A DNA stretch of 64,000 nt, taken from NCBI GenBank assembly GCA_902492655.1, contig CABUMF010000007.1, positions 1 to 64,000 of the forward strand. Direction: 5' to 3'. Each line of letters starts with the position of its first letter. The first letter of the stretch is position 1. The translations under genes were made by a program, and so were the position numbers. The stretch comes from an uncultured Eubacteriales bacterium. GTDB lineage: Bacteria; Bacillota; Clostridia; HGM11514. Below the pieces are notes generated by a model. The model did no database searches. It was given only the letters and a program-made list of their open reading frames with translations, and had not been told where the DNA came from. Below are positions 33,062 to 41,300 of the stretch, in pieces.

Positions 33062-34522
33062 TCAGGAAGACCTCTTGTTTTTATGTCTTATAATCTTGTG
33101 CCATGTACCGGGATTGATAAGCACAAGCATGGGGAAAATTTCAAGTCTGCCGGCGATCATATCGAAGCAGAAAACATACTTTGACAAATCCGAAAATCCG
33201 GCAAAATTCCCCGTTGCGCCCACAGCGTCAAAGCCGGGGCCGATGTTGTTAATCGTAGCCGCCACCGCTGTGAAATTGGTGTTCATGCTGAAGTTGTCAA
33301 GCGAAATTACGAGAACCGACACGATGTACACCAGAATATACGAAATAATGAAGGTATTTACCGAGCGGATTGTTCCGTGCTCCACGAGCTTGCCTTCAAA
33401 CCTGACCTTTTTGACGGTTCTGGGGTGGATAAGCCTTGAAAGCTCGTTGACGAAGGATTTCCAAAGAATAACAATTCTCGAAACCTTTATGCCGCCGCCC
33501 GTACTTCCGGCGCAGGCACCGATGAACATAAGAAGCAGGATTATCTGCTTTGCAAAGGAGGGAAAATTGTTAAAATCCGTTGTTGAAAAGCCTGTGGTTG
33601 TCATAATCGAAGCGGTCTGGAAAAGAGCGTGGCGAAGCCCCTCCTCCGCCTCGAACATCTCGCCCGTTGAAAAGGCTATAAGAAGGGTTGCCGAAAGTGC
33701 AATCGCAATATACCAGCGAAGTTCCTCGTTTTTAAGTGCCTGCCTTATGCGGCGGGCAACAATAAGGAAATAAACCGAAAAATTGACGCCGAACAAAAGC
33801 ATGAACACCGCCACAACATACTGTGCGCTTGCAGGATAGCTCACGAGGCTGTCGTTATAAATTGCGAAGCCCCCCGTACCTGCCGTTCCGAAGGATGTTG
33901 TGATTGCGTCAAAGGGTTCTCTGCCACAAAGGATAAGCGCAAAAAACTCCAAAAGGGTGAGAGCGGTATAAATAATGTAGAGAGCCTTTGAGGTGTCCTT
34001 CATTTTGGGCATGATTTTGCCCACCTGAGGGCCGGGGCTTTCCGCACGCATTATATGTATTGCGGCGCTGTCTATCGGGAAAAGAGTGAGCATGAAAACC
34101 AGAACTCCCATTCCGCCTATCCAATGTGAAAAGCTTCTCCAGAAAAGAGAACAGCGAGGGAGTGCCTCAATATCGGAAAGTATGCTCGAGCCGGTTGTTG
34201 TAAAGCCGGAAACTATTTCAAAAAAAGCGTCGGCAACCTTTGGAATATCGCCCGAAAGAAGGAACGGCAAGCACCCGAACGCACTCATTGCAAGCCAGCT
34301 AAGCGCAACCGAAACCAAGCCCTCCTTTGCGTAAAACGCAGTATCGGACGGCTTTTTGAAGGTCATCAAAAATCCCGCAACAAATGTGATTGCGGCAACT
34401 ATAAAAAAGTATTTCGCCTGCTCCTCCCCGTAGTAAATCCCCACGAACCCCGGAAGAAGCAAAAGACTGCCCTCTATCTTAAGAACATAACCTACAATAT
34501 ACGCTAAAATTCCAAAATTCAT
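33062..34522 (-). CDS. trkH: TrkH/KtrB-type potassium channel subunit
   Basis: A 486-residue integral membrane protein with about ten hydrophobic segments. Family filter motifs appear as SGFTTTGSSI near residue 105, SFGTAGTGGFAIYN near 232, SIMTTTGFSTTDF near 325 and a final NNIGPGFDAVGATGNF. It forms the ion pathway for K+ uptake gated by the TrkA ring. Its ATG overlaps the trkA stop by one base (TAATG), the usual coupling of the pair. No terminator is evident downstream before the neighbouring paralogue-2 promoter. Confidence 0.93.
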   Translation of the reverse strand: MNFGILAYIVGYVLKIEGSLLLLPGFVGIYYGEEQAKYFFIVAAITFVAGFLMTFKKPSDTAFYAKEGLVSVALSWLAMSAFGCLPFLLSGDIPKVADAFFEIVSGFTTTGSSILSDIEALPRCSLFWRSFSHWIGGMGVLVFMLTLFPIDSAAIHIMRAESPGPQVGKIMPKMKDTSKALYIIYTALTLLEFFALILCGREPFDAITTSFGTAGTGGFAIYNDSLVSYPASAQYVVAVFMLLFGVNFSVYFLIVARRIRQALKNEELRWYIAIALSATLLIAFSTGEMFEAEEGLRHALFQTASIMTTTGFSTTDFNNFPSFAKQIILLLMFIGACAGSTGGGIKVSRIVILWKSFVNELSRLIHPRTVKKVRFEGKLVEHGTIRSVNTFIISYILVYIVSVLVISLDNFSMNTNFTAVAATINNIGPGFDAVGATGNFAGFSDLSKYVFCFDMIAGRLEIFPMLVLINPGTWHKIIRHKNKRSS

Positions 34523-35877
34523 TACTTGAAAATATCCTTAAAATCGTTAAATTGCTTATGGATTGTAGCAACAATAACCCTGTCGCCCGACTTTATTATG
34601 TCATCTCCGTCAGGGAGGATAATGTGCTCCCTTCTGTTGATTGCGCAAATAATAAGGTCATCCTTAAGCTTAATGTCACGGAGGGGTATTCCGAGATTGG
34701 GAGCGTTGTCGCCCACCTTGAACTCCAGTGCCTCAAGCCTGCCGTCGCACAGCTTGTAGAGGGTTTCGATATTGTTCCCGAGGGCGTTCTGCTTTGCCCT
34801 TACATACTGCAAAATATTCTCTACGGTTATGTCGTGAGGATAGATTACGCTGTCAAGATTGAGCTTTGATATAAGCTCGTCAAAAATAATCCTGTCGATT
34901 TTCGTTACCACCTTAACATCGGTAAGCTCGTTGGCGAAGAGGGATAAAACGACATTTTCCTCATCAAAGCCTGTGAGAGTAACGAAAGCGTCCGCCGACT
35001 CTATTCCCTCCTCCAAAAGAAGGTCACGATCGGACGCATCCCCGTGGATAATCATTGCGCCGGGGAGCAGATCCACAAGCTCAAGGCACCGCTTTTCGTC
35101 AATCTCTATAATTTTGACATTTATCTTTGAATCGAGAAGCTCCCTTGCAAGATAATAAGCCATTGTGCCGCCGCCGGCAATCATGACATCCCGTACACTG
35201 CTCACTCCGATGTTTATGTGCCTGAAAAACTTGACGGCGTCCTTGGGCTTTATTACAACCGACGCCTTATCCCCCGCCCTGAGAACAAAATCACCCGAAG
35301 GGATAATAAATTCGTCCTCCCTCACAATTCCGCAGAAAATAATTCCCGATTCGATTTTTGAGCGGACATAGGTAAGGTCACGCCCCGCAATGGGCGAATT
35401 TTCGGGGATCTTGAAGGTGAGCATTTCCACCTTGCCCTTTGAAAAGGTGTTGATTTCAATGGCAGAGGGCAGTCTTAAAATCCTCGCAATTTCGGTTGCC
35501 GCCGTAAATTCGGGGTTGATTACCATGGAAAGCGCAACCTGCTCCTTGATATACGGAATTTCCGAAAGATACATTGGGTTATGAACCCTTGCGATGGTGG
35601 AGCAGCCTGCCGCCTTTTTGGCAAACAGACAGCAAAGAAGGTTCTTTTCGTCAGACCCCGTAACCGCTATCATAAGATCGGCGGCGGCAATATTCGCCTC
35701 GGACAGTGCAGAGTAATTAAGCCCGTCCCCCACAATACCGAGGGCATCGTTTGAATCGCAAATCTCGCTGATTCTCTCGGCGTTGCTGTCAACCACCGTC
35801 ACATCATGCCCTTCCGAAGTCAGGGAATTTGTGAGCCTTCTGCCTGCCTTTCCCGCACCGACAATAATAATCTTCAT
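34522..35877 (-). CDS. trkA: TrkA cytoplasmic regulatory subunit
   Basis: A 451-residue peripheral protein with two RCK units. The first NAD-binding site is MKIIIVGAGKAGRRL, the second DVMIAGGGTMAYYLARELL near residue 230; each is followed by a TrkA-C domain (SPIAGRDLTYVRS; APNLGIPLRDIKL). It gates TrkH in response to nucleotides. Start at ATG 35877 has GAGGT 7 nt upstream; the ATG two codons earlier lies too close to that site. First gene of the two-gene operon. Confidence 0.93.
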   Translation of the reverse strand: MKIIIVGAGKAGRRLTNSLTSEGHDVTVVDSNAERISEICDSNDALGIVGDGLNYSALSEANIAAADLMIAVTGSDEKNLLCCLFAKKAAGCSTIARVHNPMYLSEIPYIKEQVALSMVINPEFTAATEIARILRLPSAIEINTFSKGKVEMLTFKIPENSPIAGRDLTYVRSKIESGIIFCGIVREDEFIIPSGDFVLRAGDKASVVIKPKDAVKFFRHINIGVSSVRDVMIAGGGTMAYYLARELLDSKINVKIIEIDEKRCLELVDLLPGAMIIHGDASDRDLLLEEGIESADAFVTLTGFDEENVVLSLFANELTDVKVVTKIDRIIFDELISKLNLDSVIYPHDITVENILQYVRAKQNALGNNIETLYKLCDGRLEALEFKVGDNAPNLGIPLRDIKLKDDLIICAINRREHIILPDGDDIIKSGDRVIVATIHKQFNDFKDIFK

Positions 35878-35912
35878 CAGCATTACCTCGTAGTAGATAA
35901 ATTTTAGATACT

Positions 35913-35941
35913 ATTCTAACATCAATTACAGGTTTTTGCAA
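35913..35941 (-). promoter_or_regulatory. Promoter of trkA-trkH
   Basis: Minus strand: TTGCAA (35941-35936), 17 bp, TAGAAT (35918-35913). Confidence 0.6.
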
Positions 35942-35985
35942 TGGGTAAAATACAAATTTTTTCAAATTCCTTTTAGGTTATGCTC

Positions 35986-36014
35986 TTGCATTTACAAAAT
36001 AATTATGGTAATAT
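35986..36014 (+). promoter_or_regulatory. Promoter of the YgjV-like gene
   Basis: TTGCAT (35986-35991), 17 bp, TAATAT (36009-36014), about 20 nt before the start codon. Confidence 0.55.
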
Positions 36015-36032
36015 TAAATACGGGTGACAATT

Positions 36033-36551
36033 ATGATACTTATTGGCAACGCACTTTCCTTTCTGGCGGCGATGTTTCTTTTTCTGAGCAGCATACTAAA
36101 AAAGAAGGATAAAATTTTCATATTTCAGTTTTTCGAGTGTGCAACGCTTGCGGTTGCGTCCTTCTTTTTCGGGGCATACGCAGGCATTTCCACGCTTCTT
36201 TTAAGTGCGGTCAGGAATGTGCTCATTGCAAAAAACAAGTTCGGAAAAACTCTCATGTACGTGTTTTTGATTTTGACCGTCACCCTCGGGATTATCACAA
36301 ACAACAAAGGAATAGTGGGACTCATGCCGGTAATCGCCACCGTTCAGATAACCGTCTGCGGCTGCGTGTTTCAAGGGATACTCGAAACAAAAATCAGCAT
36401 AGCCGCAAACACCGTCATATGGGTTGTGTACTCCTTTATAATAAAGGACTTTTCAACGGGAATTATCGACTCGATAGTTTTTGTTGCGGCGGTTGCCTCA
36501 ACGGTTAAATTCATAAAAGAATCCCGAAAACATACCCGAAACGCTTGTTGA
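36033..36551 (+). CDS. YgjV-family inner membrane protein
   Basis: A 172-residue protein that is almost wholly hydrophobic, with about six membrane segments. FQFFECATLAVASFFFGAYAG followed by SAVRNVLIAKNKFG matches the YgjV family pattern of a conserved FQ, a glycine-rich turn and an RN/NK pair. No biochemical role is known. ATG at 36033 has GGGTGA upstream; GTG at 36024 is within that site. Its last 41 bp overlap the end of the convergent alpha-galactosidase gene. Confidence 0.75.
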   Translation: MILIGNALSFLAAMFLFLSSILKKKDKIFIFQFFECATLAVASFFFGAYAGISTLLLSAVRNVLIAKNKFGKTLMYVFLILTVTLGIITNNKGIVGLMPVIATVQITVCGCVFQGILETKISIAANTVIWVVYSFIIKDFSTGIIDSIVFVAAVASTVKFIKESRKHTRNAC

Positions 36552-38394
36552 TTTTTGCCCTTCCCGGCTTAGCCGTTTCATCGTTTGTTGCAAGGATTTC
36601 CTTTATTTCGATGTCAAAATCCGCGCGGTCGGTAAATTCTCTTAATAAAATGACATAATTGTTGCTGTAGCCCTCTATTTTGAAGCCCGTACACGAAAAA
36701 CCGTCGGGCATATCGAAAATCGGGGTTACCGTGCCGAAATCATTTCTGTATTTTTTATATACGGAGATGATTTTTTTCAGCCTTTCTTTGTTTTCCTCGG
36801 AAAGCTCCGAAAGCTCCGCCCACAAAAGAGGATGAGAAACCATGACGGACGCAAAAAGATAGTCAATGTCATATTTTTCTGGGGACAAAATGTCGTCCGT
36901 ACCGTATTTTTCCATGGATTTTCCGTTGTCGGGAATTTCAAACTGGAACCTTTTCGAGGGAATGTATTTTGACAAAAGCCAAAGATTTCTAAGCGTTGCG
37001 TGGGGATGATAATTCCCTAAATGCACGTATCTGTTTTCCACAAAAAGCTGACCGAAATGCCTGTTAAGAAGGTATCCGAAACGCTTTCCGGCGGTGATGT
37101 CCATGTTGAATTTTATGCGGCTGAAGCTTTTTGACGCAATGTATTCAAGCATATCCGTCACATTTTTCTCCGCCGCCTTTGAGCGGATGTTTATTCCGTC
37201 AAGCTTAAAATAGCGTATTCCGTAGGAGGAAAACAGAGAAAGCATTGTTTCTGCGTCCGCCTTCCATGCGCTGTAATCGTTTTCACCGTCCGGAGAGAAC
37301 CACAGCCCGAGCTCAACTCCCCTTTCCCTTGCATAGTCGGAAAGAGCGGAAAAACCCGAGGGGAACTTTTCTTCGTCCACCGCCCAGAAGTCGGCATCGG
37401 CGCTTCTGTAGCCTTCGCCCCAGGGCTTGTTTTCGGCGGAAAATGAGGAGTTTGCGCTTTTTCCCTTTTGCCAGCCGTCATCAATCTGAACAATGTCAAC
37501 CCCCAAATATGATGCGCTGTCGATTTCCTTCTTTATAAATTCCTCGCAAACACGGGAATCCTTGTTTCCGCCGCCCCAGGTGTTTGACATGATGTAAGGG
37601 GTGGTTTCCTCAAGGCTTTCATTGTAGTAGAACTTGATAATATCCCTCTGCTCCCCCGGCTTGCAAAGAGCCATTGCCACGCTGTAGCCGAAGGTGTATT
37701 CCTCATCGTTTATTTTTTCGTAATCTATACCGCTTCCGGCAATGTGCATATCCTCAAGCGGCTCCGCGTAAAAATCGCTGTATTTTTTGTTTAAGTGGGA
37801 AGTTTTGCAGGGGGAATTTTTGATTATCACCAATTCCTCATCGTGAATTTTATCGTTAAGCATAAAAATATGCCCGTCGTACCTTGTGCTCCCCCAAAGA
37901 CAGTAAAGCGGAACGGTGCTCTCTTGCATAACCACATCGGTTCTGTCGGTGTTGTCAAAAAACTCAAGCCTTGTTAAGTCAACCGTTTTTGAAAGCGTGC
38001 CGACGGACTCTGTAAACTCCCCGCACGCGTTCTCTCTTTCGGCTTCAATTCCGTCCGCATCCCTTTGGGAAATAAAATCCTGACTTACAGGGCTTCCCTT
38101 GACTGCGATCTGGGTTTCAAAAAACCTGTGGGAATCGGAAATTTTAAATAACCATTTTACATCGTGATTTTCGGTATGGAAAATAACGGAGTAGCCGAAG
38201 GTTTCAATGTCCGCACCCCGAAGGTCAATCCCCGGAAGGCTTATTACATCGGAATCCTTCCCCTCCCATATAAAACCCGTTTCCTTGTTTTTCATCATGG
38301 TTTTGTAGGGAACGCTGTCGCGAAAATAAATATTCCTTTCAAAATAGCTGTTTTCCAAATGAAGAACATCGTTTTCAAAGCTGAAATTAATCAT
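36511..38394 (-). CDS. Alpha-galactosidase-like glycoside hydrolase (GH36 clan)
   Basis: A 627-residue, probably cytoplasmic enzyme without a signal peptide. An N-terminal beta-sandwich (1-260) is followed by the (beta/alpha)8 barrel: VDIVQIDDGWQKG near residue 296, LGLWFSPDGEN near 362, and YFKLDGINIRS near 393, where the Lys-x-Asp holds the expected nucleophile. RIKFNMDITAGKR near 420 and LLWAELSELSEEN are further barrel parts. Related to melibiase/raffinose-type enzymes; the exact alpha-galactoside is unknown. AAGGA lies 9 nt before the ATG. A perfect inverted repeat GAGTTCAT/ATGAACTC lies in the 5' leader (38442-38462). Confidence 0.82.
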   Translation of the reverse strand: MINFSFENDVLHLENSYFERNIYFRDSVPYKTMMKNKETGFIWEGKDSDVISLPGIDLRGADIETFGYSVIFHTENHDVKWLFKISDSHRFFETQIAVKGSPVSQDFISQRDADGIEAERENACGEFTESVGTLSKTVDLTRLEFFDNTDRTDVVMQESTVPLYCLWGSTRYDGHIFMLNDKIHDEELVIIKNSPCKTSHLNKKYSDFYAEPLEDMHIAGSGIDYEKINDEEYTFGYSVAMALCKPGEQRDIIKFYYNESLEETTPYIMSNTWGGGNKDSRVCEEFIKKEIDSASYLGVDIVQIDDGWQKGKSANSSFSAENKPWGEGYRSADADFWAVDEEKFPSGFSALSDYARERGVELGLWFSPDGENDYSAWKADAETMLSLFSSYGIRYFKLDGINIRSKAAEKNVTDMLEYIASKSFSRIKFNMDITAGKRFGYLLNRHFGQLFVENRYVHLGNYHPHATLRNLWLLSKYIPSKRFQFEIPDNGKSMEKYGTDDILSPEKYDIDYLFASVMVSHPLLWAELSELSEENKERLKKIISVYKKYRNDFGTVTPIFDMPDGFSCTGFKIEGYSNNYVILLREFTDRADFDIEIKEILATNDETAKPGRAKINKRFGYVFGILL

Positions 38395-38441
38395 AATAAT
38401 TATTCCTTAATCTTTCATTATTCATTTTTCACTATTCATTG

Positions 38442-38490
38442 AGTTCATTTTTGATGAACTCATTATATCACATAACGCTCTGAAATACAA
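38442..38490 (-). promoter_or_regulatory. Promoter and leader inverted repeat of the alpha-galactosidase gene
   Basis: Minus strand: TTGTAT (38490-38485), 17 bp, TATAAT (38467-38462), followed by GAGTTCAT-N5-ATGAACTC (38462-38442), a possible operator at the transcription start. Confidence 0.6.
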
Positions 38491-38568
38491 GAATTATTTG
38501 AGGTTCGTGGCAAAAAAAGAAAGGGTATAGCAAAATTTCAATAAATCATTTTGCTACACCCTCTTTTA

Positions 38569-38745
38569 GGGCTGAAGAAAAATAGTGCAGAATGGACAAA
38601 CTGAGGCAAAACAAGATTTTTGCTTGTTTTGCGTACCCGAAGCTGTATGAGATACTGCGAGAGGCGAAGTTTGTTCATAGCATAAAGTATATAATTTTAT
38701 TCAAAATTATTGTACTTTATGCGATCTGTGCATTTTTATGCAGTC
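38569..38745 (-). repeat. Structured 3'-UTR repeat element, copy A
   Basis: Lies 4 nt after the fucO stop. Read on the minus strand it has an outer stem GCATAAAGTA / TACTTTATGC, then a conserved block TATGAACAAACTTCGCCTCT, a small hairpin (GCAGTAT/ATACAGC with one mismatch), a hairpin CAAAACAAG / CTTGTTTTG, CAGTTTGTCCATTCTGCAC and ATTTTTCTTCA. About 110 nt are nearly identical to copy B at 58342-58590, but both stems differ by compensating changes, which points to a conserved structure. The remaining part of this intergenic region (38491-38568) shows only a weak hairpin-like stretch. Confidence 0.75.
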
Positions 38746-38748
38746 CAA

Positions 38749-39897
38749 TTACATAAGCTTGAGATAAAGCTCCTTTATTTCTTCCACGCTTGTATCCCTT
38801 GGGTTTCCGGGACGGCAAGCATCGTCGAATGCGGACTGCGCAAGGAAGTCAACATCCTCTTTCTTCACGATTTCCTTAAGGTCGGCAGGTATTCCAACAT
38901 CGCTCGAAAGCTTCTTGACAGCATCGATTGCGGCTTTCCTTGCATCCTCAAGGCTCATATCGTCCACGCCGCAAACGCCCATAGCCTTTGCGATGTCCCT
39001 GTACTTTTCGCCCGTTGCGGGAGCATTGTATTCCATAACCGTAGGAAGAATTATAGCGTTTGCAATGCCGTGGGGGGTGTCATAAAGAGCTCCCAGGGGG
39101 TGAGCCATCGAATGAACAATGCCAAGGCCTACATTTGAAAAGCCCATTCCGGCAATGTACTGTCCGAGAGCCATGCCTTCCCTGCCCTCGGTTGTGTTTT
39201 CAACCGCTCCGCGAAGGTTCTTTGCGATTATCTCGATAGCCTTGATGTGGAACATATCGCTCATTTCCCATGCACCCTTTGTGATATAGCCCTCGATTGC
39301 GTGGGTTAAAGCGTCCATTCCGGTAGCGGCGGTAAGCCCTTTCGGCATTGTTGACATCATGTCGGGGTCGACAACCGCAACAACGGGAATGTCATGAACA
39401 TCAACGCAAACCATTTTGCGGTTCTTTTGCGCATCGGTGATAACATAGTTTATGGTTACCTCAGCCGCCGTACCTGCCGTTGTGGGGACAGCGATAATCG
39501 GTGTGCATTTGTTTTTTGTGGGAGCAACGCCTTCCAGAGAGCGCACATCGGCAAATTCGGGATTTTCAACAATTATGCCGATTGCCTTTGCGGTGTCCAT
39601 TGAGGAACCGCCCCCGATTGCAACAATGCAGTCCGCACCGCTTGCCTTAAAGGCAGCAACACCCGACTGAACATTTTCGATTGTCGGATTTGCCTTGATT
39701 TCGCTGAAAAGCTCGTAAGGGATTTTAGCATTATCAAGAACATCGGTAACCTTTTTTGTAACATCGAACTTGATAAGGTCGGGGTCCGAGCATACGAACG
39801 CCTTTTTGAAAGCCCTTGCCTTAATTTCGGTTGCAATTTCGTTAATTGCGCCCTTGCCGTGATAGCTTGTTTCGTTGAGAACAAATCTGTTTGCCAT
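38749..39897 (-). CDS. fucO: Lactaldehyde reductase (1,2-propanediol oxidoreductase)
   Basis: A 382-residue iron-dependent alcohol dehydrogenase, the length of enteric FucO and very similar to it throughout: NNPEFADVRSLEG-like NPEFADVRSLEGV, PTTAGTAAEVTINYVITD, ATGMDALTHAIEGYIT, GMGFSNVGLGIVHSMAHPLG with metal-binding His residues, and NPRDTSVEEI. GGGSSMDTAKAIG is the NAD site. It reduces lactaldehyde from fucose or rhamnose breakdown to propanediol. No fucose or rhamnose pathway genes adjoin it. ATG at 39897 lies 8 nt after AAGGAG; the in-frame GTG at 39906 overlaps that site. Confidence 0.93.
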   Translation of the reverse strand: MANRFVLNETSYHGKGAINEIATEIKARAFKKAFVCSDPDLIKFDVTKKVTDVLDNAKIPYELFSEIKANPTIENVQSGVAAFKASGADCIVAIGGGSSMDTAKAIGIIVENPEFADVRSLEGVAPTKNKCTPIIAVPTTAGTAAEVTINYVITDAQKNRKMVCVDVHDIPVVAVVDPDMMSTMPKGLTAATGMDALTHAIEGYITKGAWEMSDMFHIKAIEIIAKNLRGAVENTTEGREGMALGQYIAGMGFSNVGLGIVHSMAHPLGALYDTPHGIANAIILPTVMEYNAPATGEKYRDIAKAMGVCGVDDMSLEDARKAAIDAVKKLSSDVGIPADLKEIVKKEDVDFLAQSAFDDACRPGNPRDTSVEEIKELYLKLM

Positions 39898-39918
39898 AAA
39901 TTTCACTCCTTTTTTTGA

Positions 39919-39981
39919 TTAAGTTAATGTAACTTAACTATATTTTACACCGAAAAACAAAGTTTGTCAATATTTTGACAA
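39919..39981 (-). promoter_or_regulatory. fucO promoter with two palindromic operator candidates
   Basis: Minus strand: TTGACA (39970-39965), 17 bp, TAAAAT (39947-39942). The -35 box lies inside the inverted repeat TTGTCA-N6-TGACAA (39964-39981), and TTAAGTTA-N3-TAACTTAA (39919-39937) covers the expected transcription start. The pair suggests tight repression or redox/sugar control. Confidence 0.7.
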
Positions 39982-40105
39982 TATTTTGTTTCATTGTTTT
40001 TAAAATAAAATTTATCACGAAGGCCACACATTTATCATTTCCCAAAAACAAACAAATACTCATGAGCAATGAGCAAAAAATTATATTTTACGCTGTTGGT
40101 TTTAA

Positions 40106-40152
40106 TGAACGCAAAAAAACCGCAATTTCGTGAAAAACTGCGGTTTTCTTTA
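40106..40152 (-). terminator. Terminator after the restriction-modification pair
   Basis: Stem AAAACCGCA / TGCGGTTTT with a 14-nt loop; on the minus strand it ends in seven T. It can also work weakly in the other direction. About 85 nt separate it from the endonuclease stop. Confidence 0.6.
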
Positions 40153-40179
40153 TGGGAAATAACTCTAATTTTGATAAAA

Positions 40180-40231
40180 TGCACCCCCCTATAAGGAGTT
40201 TTGCACCCCCTTATAGCAAAAGTGCACCCCC
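40180..40231. repeat. Three direct repeats TGCACCCCC
   Basis: TGCACCCCC occurs at 40180, 40202 and 40223, that is every 21-22 bp, separated by AT-rich ATAAGG/TTATAG sequence, just downstream of the endonuclease gene. Spacing near two helical turns would fit protein binding on one face. Function unknown. Confidence 0.6.
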
Positions 40232-40235
40232 TTGT

Positions 40236-41300
40236 TTAATACTTGGGAGACATTCCAAATATACCTGTGAGCATTTTGTAGACATTATAACTACCCATTT
40301 TTATATCAACAGTATTTGCAACAATTCTGCACCATTGTTCAATTCGATTTTCACATATATCTTTCGCTTTCCAGTATTCAAGAAGCGTTGACAAATTTGC
40401 ATTCATGATTGTTTCGGCAATTAATTCTTTATGAGTATTTATTCTCCCGAAAGCGGCAGGCATTTTTTCGAAACACCCATTGATTGTAACGATATCAGTT
40501 TGTCCACCCGAAGAGAATTGGTCACGAATATGTGTGTCGACAACACTGCAGTTAGAAACTAACCATAATGCATATCGGTCATATTTTGATGTTAAGACTT
40601 CTGGAAAAAGAGCATATCCGCGAGCACGATATTCATCTTTTAACTCTTTTGAGAGAGAACCCCATAATCTTATAGTAGGAGGAGCAACTATATCATCAGG
40701 GTTTTCATCTGCTGCCCACCACAAGCTTTCGCCTTCTCTTAATTGATTTTTATAATATTTTGACACAGGAGCAACAGGGTTCTCTAACTTCCTGAGTTTA
40801 TCATATGGTATTCCCATTTTATCAAAAATGGTTTCACCGGATTTGAGTTCCATGTCAATTTGATACCGAGGATAATGTGTTACTGATATACCCGAAAGAC
40901 ATTCCTCGTAAGGACGACTTTTAAATGCAACAGGAGCTCCCAACTTTCCAAATGTGAGAAAAATCCTTTCAACATTTTGATCACGTGTTGATTCTAATAT
41001 ACTGCTTCCTATTGATTTCCAATGATTCTTATTGGTGCTTTTTACCTCCACACCATAAAAACGATTTACAACTATATCAGGGAACGAAGCTCCTGAAACT
41101 AACTGTATTGTACCTTCAAATGGTGTGTTCATTGCGCATCTCGTTAATGCATCACACACATCTTCTTCTAATTGTGTTCCGTTACGTCCTTTATAGTATG
41201 CCTCTCGACCTTTTGCTTCTGTATTGAGTATAGCATCGGTTTTGACCATTAAAGCTCTAAAATCTGCTAAAGATGGTTTTCTATTTTCAGATATTATCAA
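40236..41300 (-). CDS. Type II restriction endonuclease (PD-(D/E)xK)
   Basis: A 354-residue protein overlapping the end of the cytosine methyltransferase gene. SGASFPDIVVNRFYGVEVKST near residue 90 (quoted in part: PDIVV...GVEVKST) has the PD-x9-ExK metal-binding layout of restriction nucleases. The rest shows no other family I can name. No ATG is near the start: TTG at 41300 has GGAGGT 7 nt upstream, while GTG at 41309 and TTG at 41315 are too close to that site. A weak start may keep nuclease output below methylase. Base composition is clearly more AT-rich than neighbouring metabolic genes, as expected for a transferred module. Confidence 0.8.
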   Translation of the reverse strand: MIISENRKPSLADFRALMVKTDAILNTEAKGREAYYKGRNGTQLEEDVCDALTRCAMNTPFEGTIQLVSGASFPDIVVNRFYGVEVKSTNKNHWKSIGSSILESTRDQNVERIFLTFGKLGAPVAFKSRPYEECLSGISVTHYPRYQIDMELKSGETIFDKMGIPYDKLRKLENPVAPVSKYYKNQLREGESLWWAADENPDDIVAPPTIRLWGSLSKELKDEYRARGYALFPEVLTSKYDRYALWLVSNCSVVDTHIRDQFSSGGQTDIVTINGCFEKMPAAFGRINTHKELIAETIMNANLSTLLEYWKAKDICENRIEQWCRIVANTVDIKMGSYNVYKMLTGIFGMSPKY

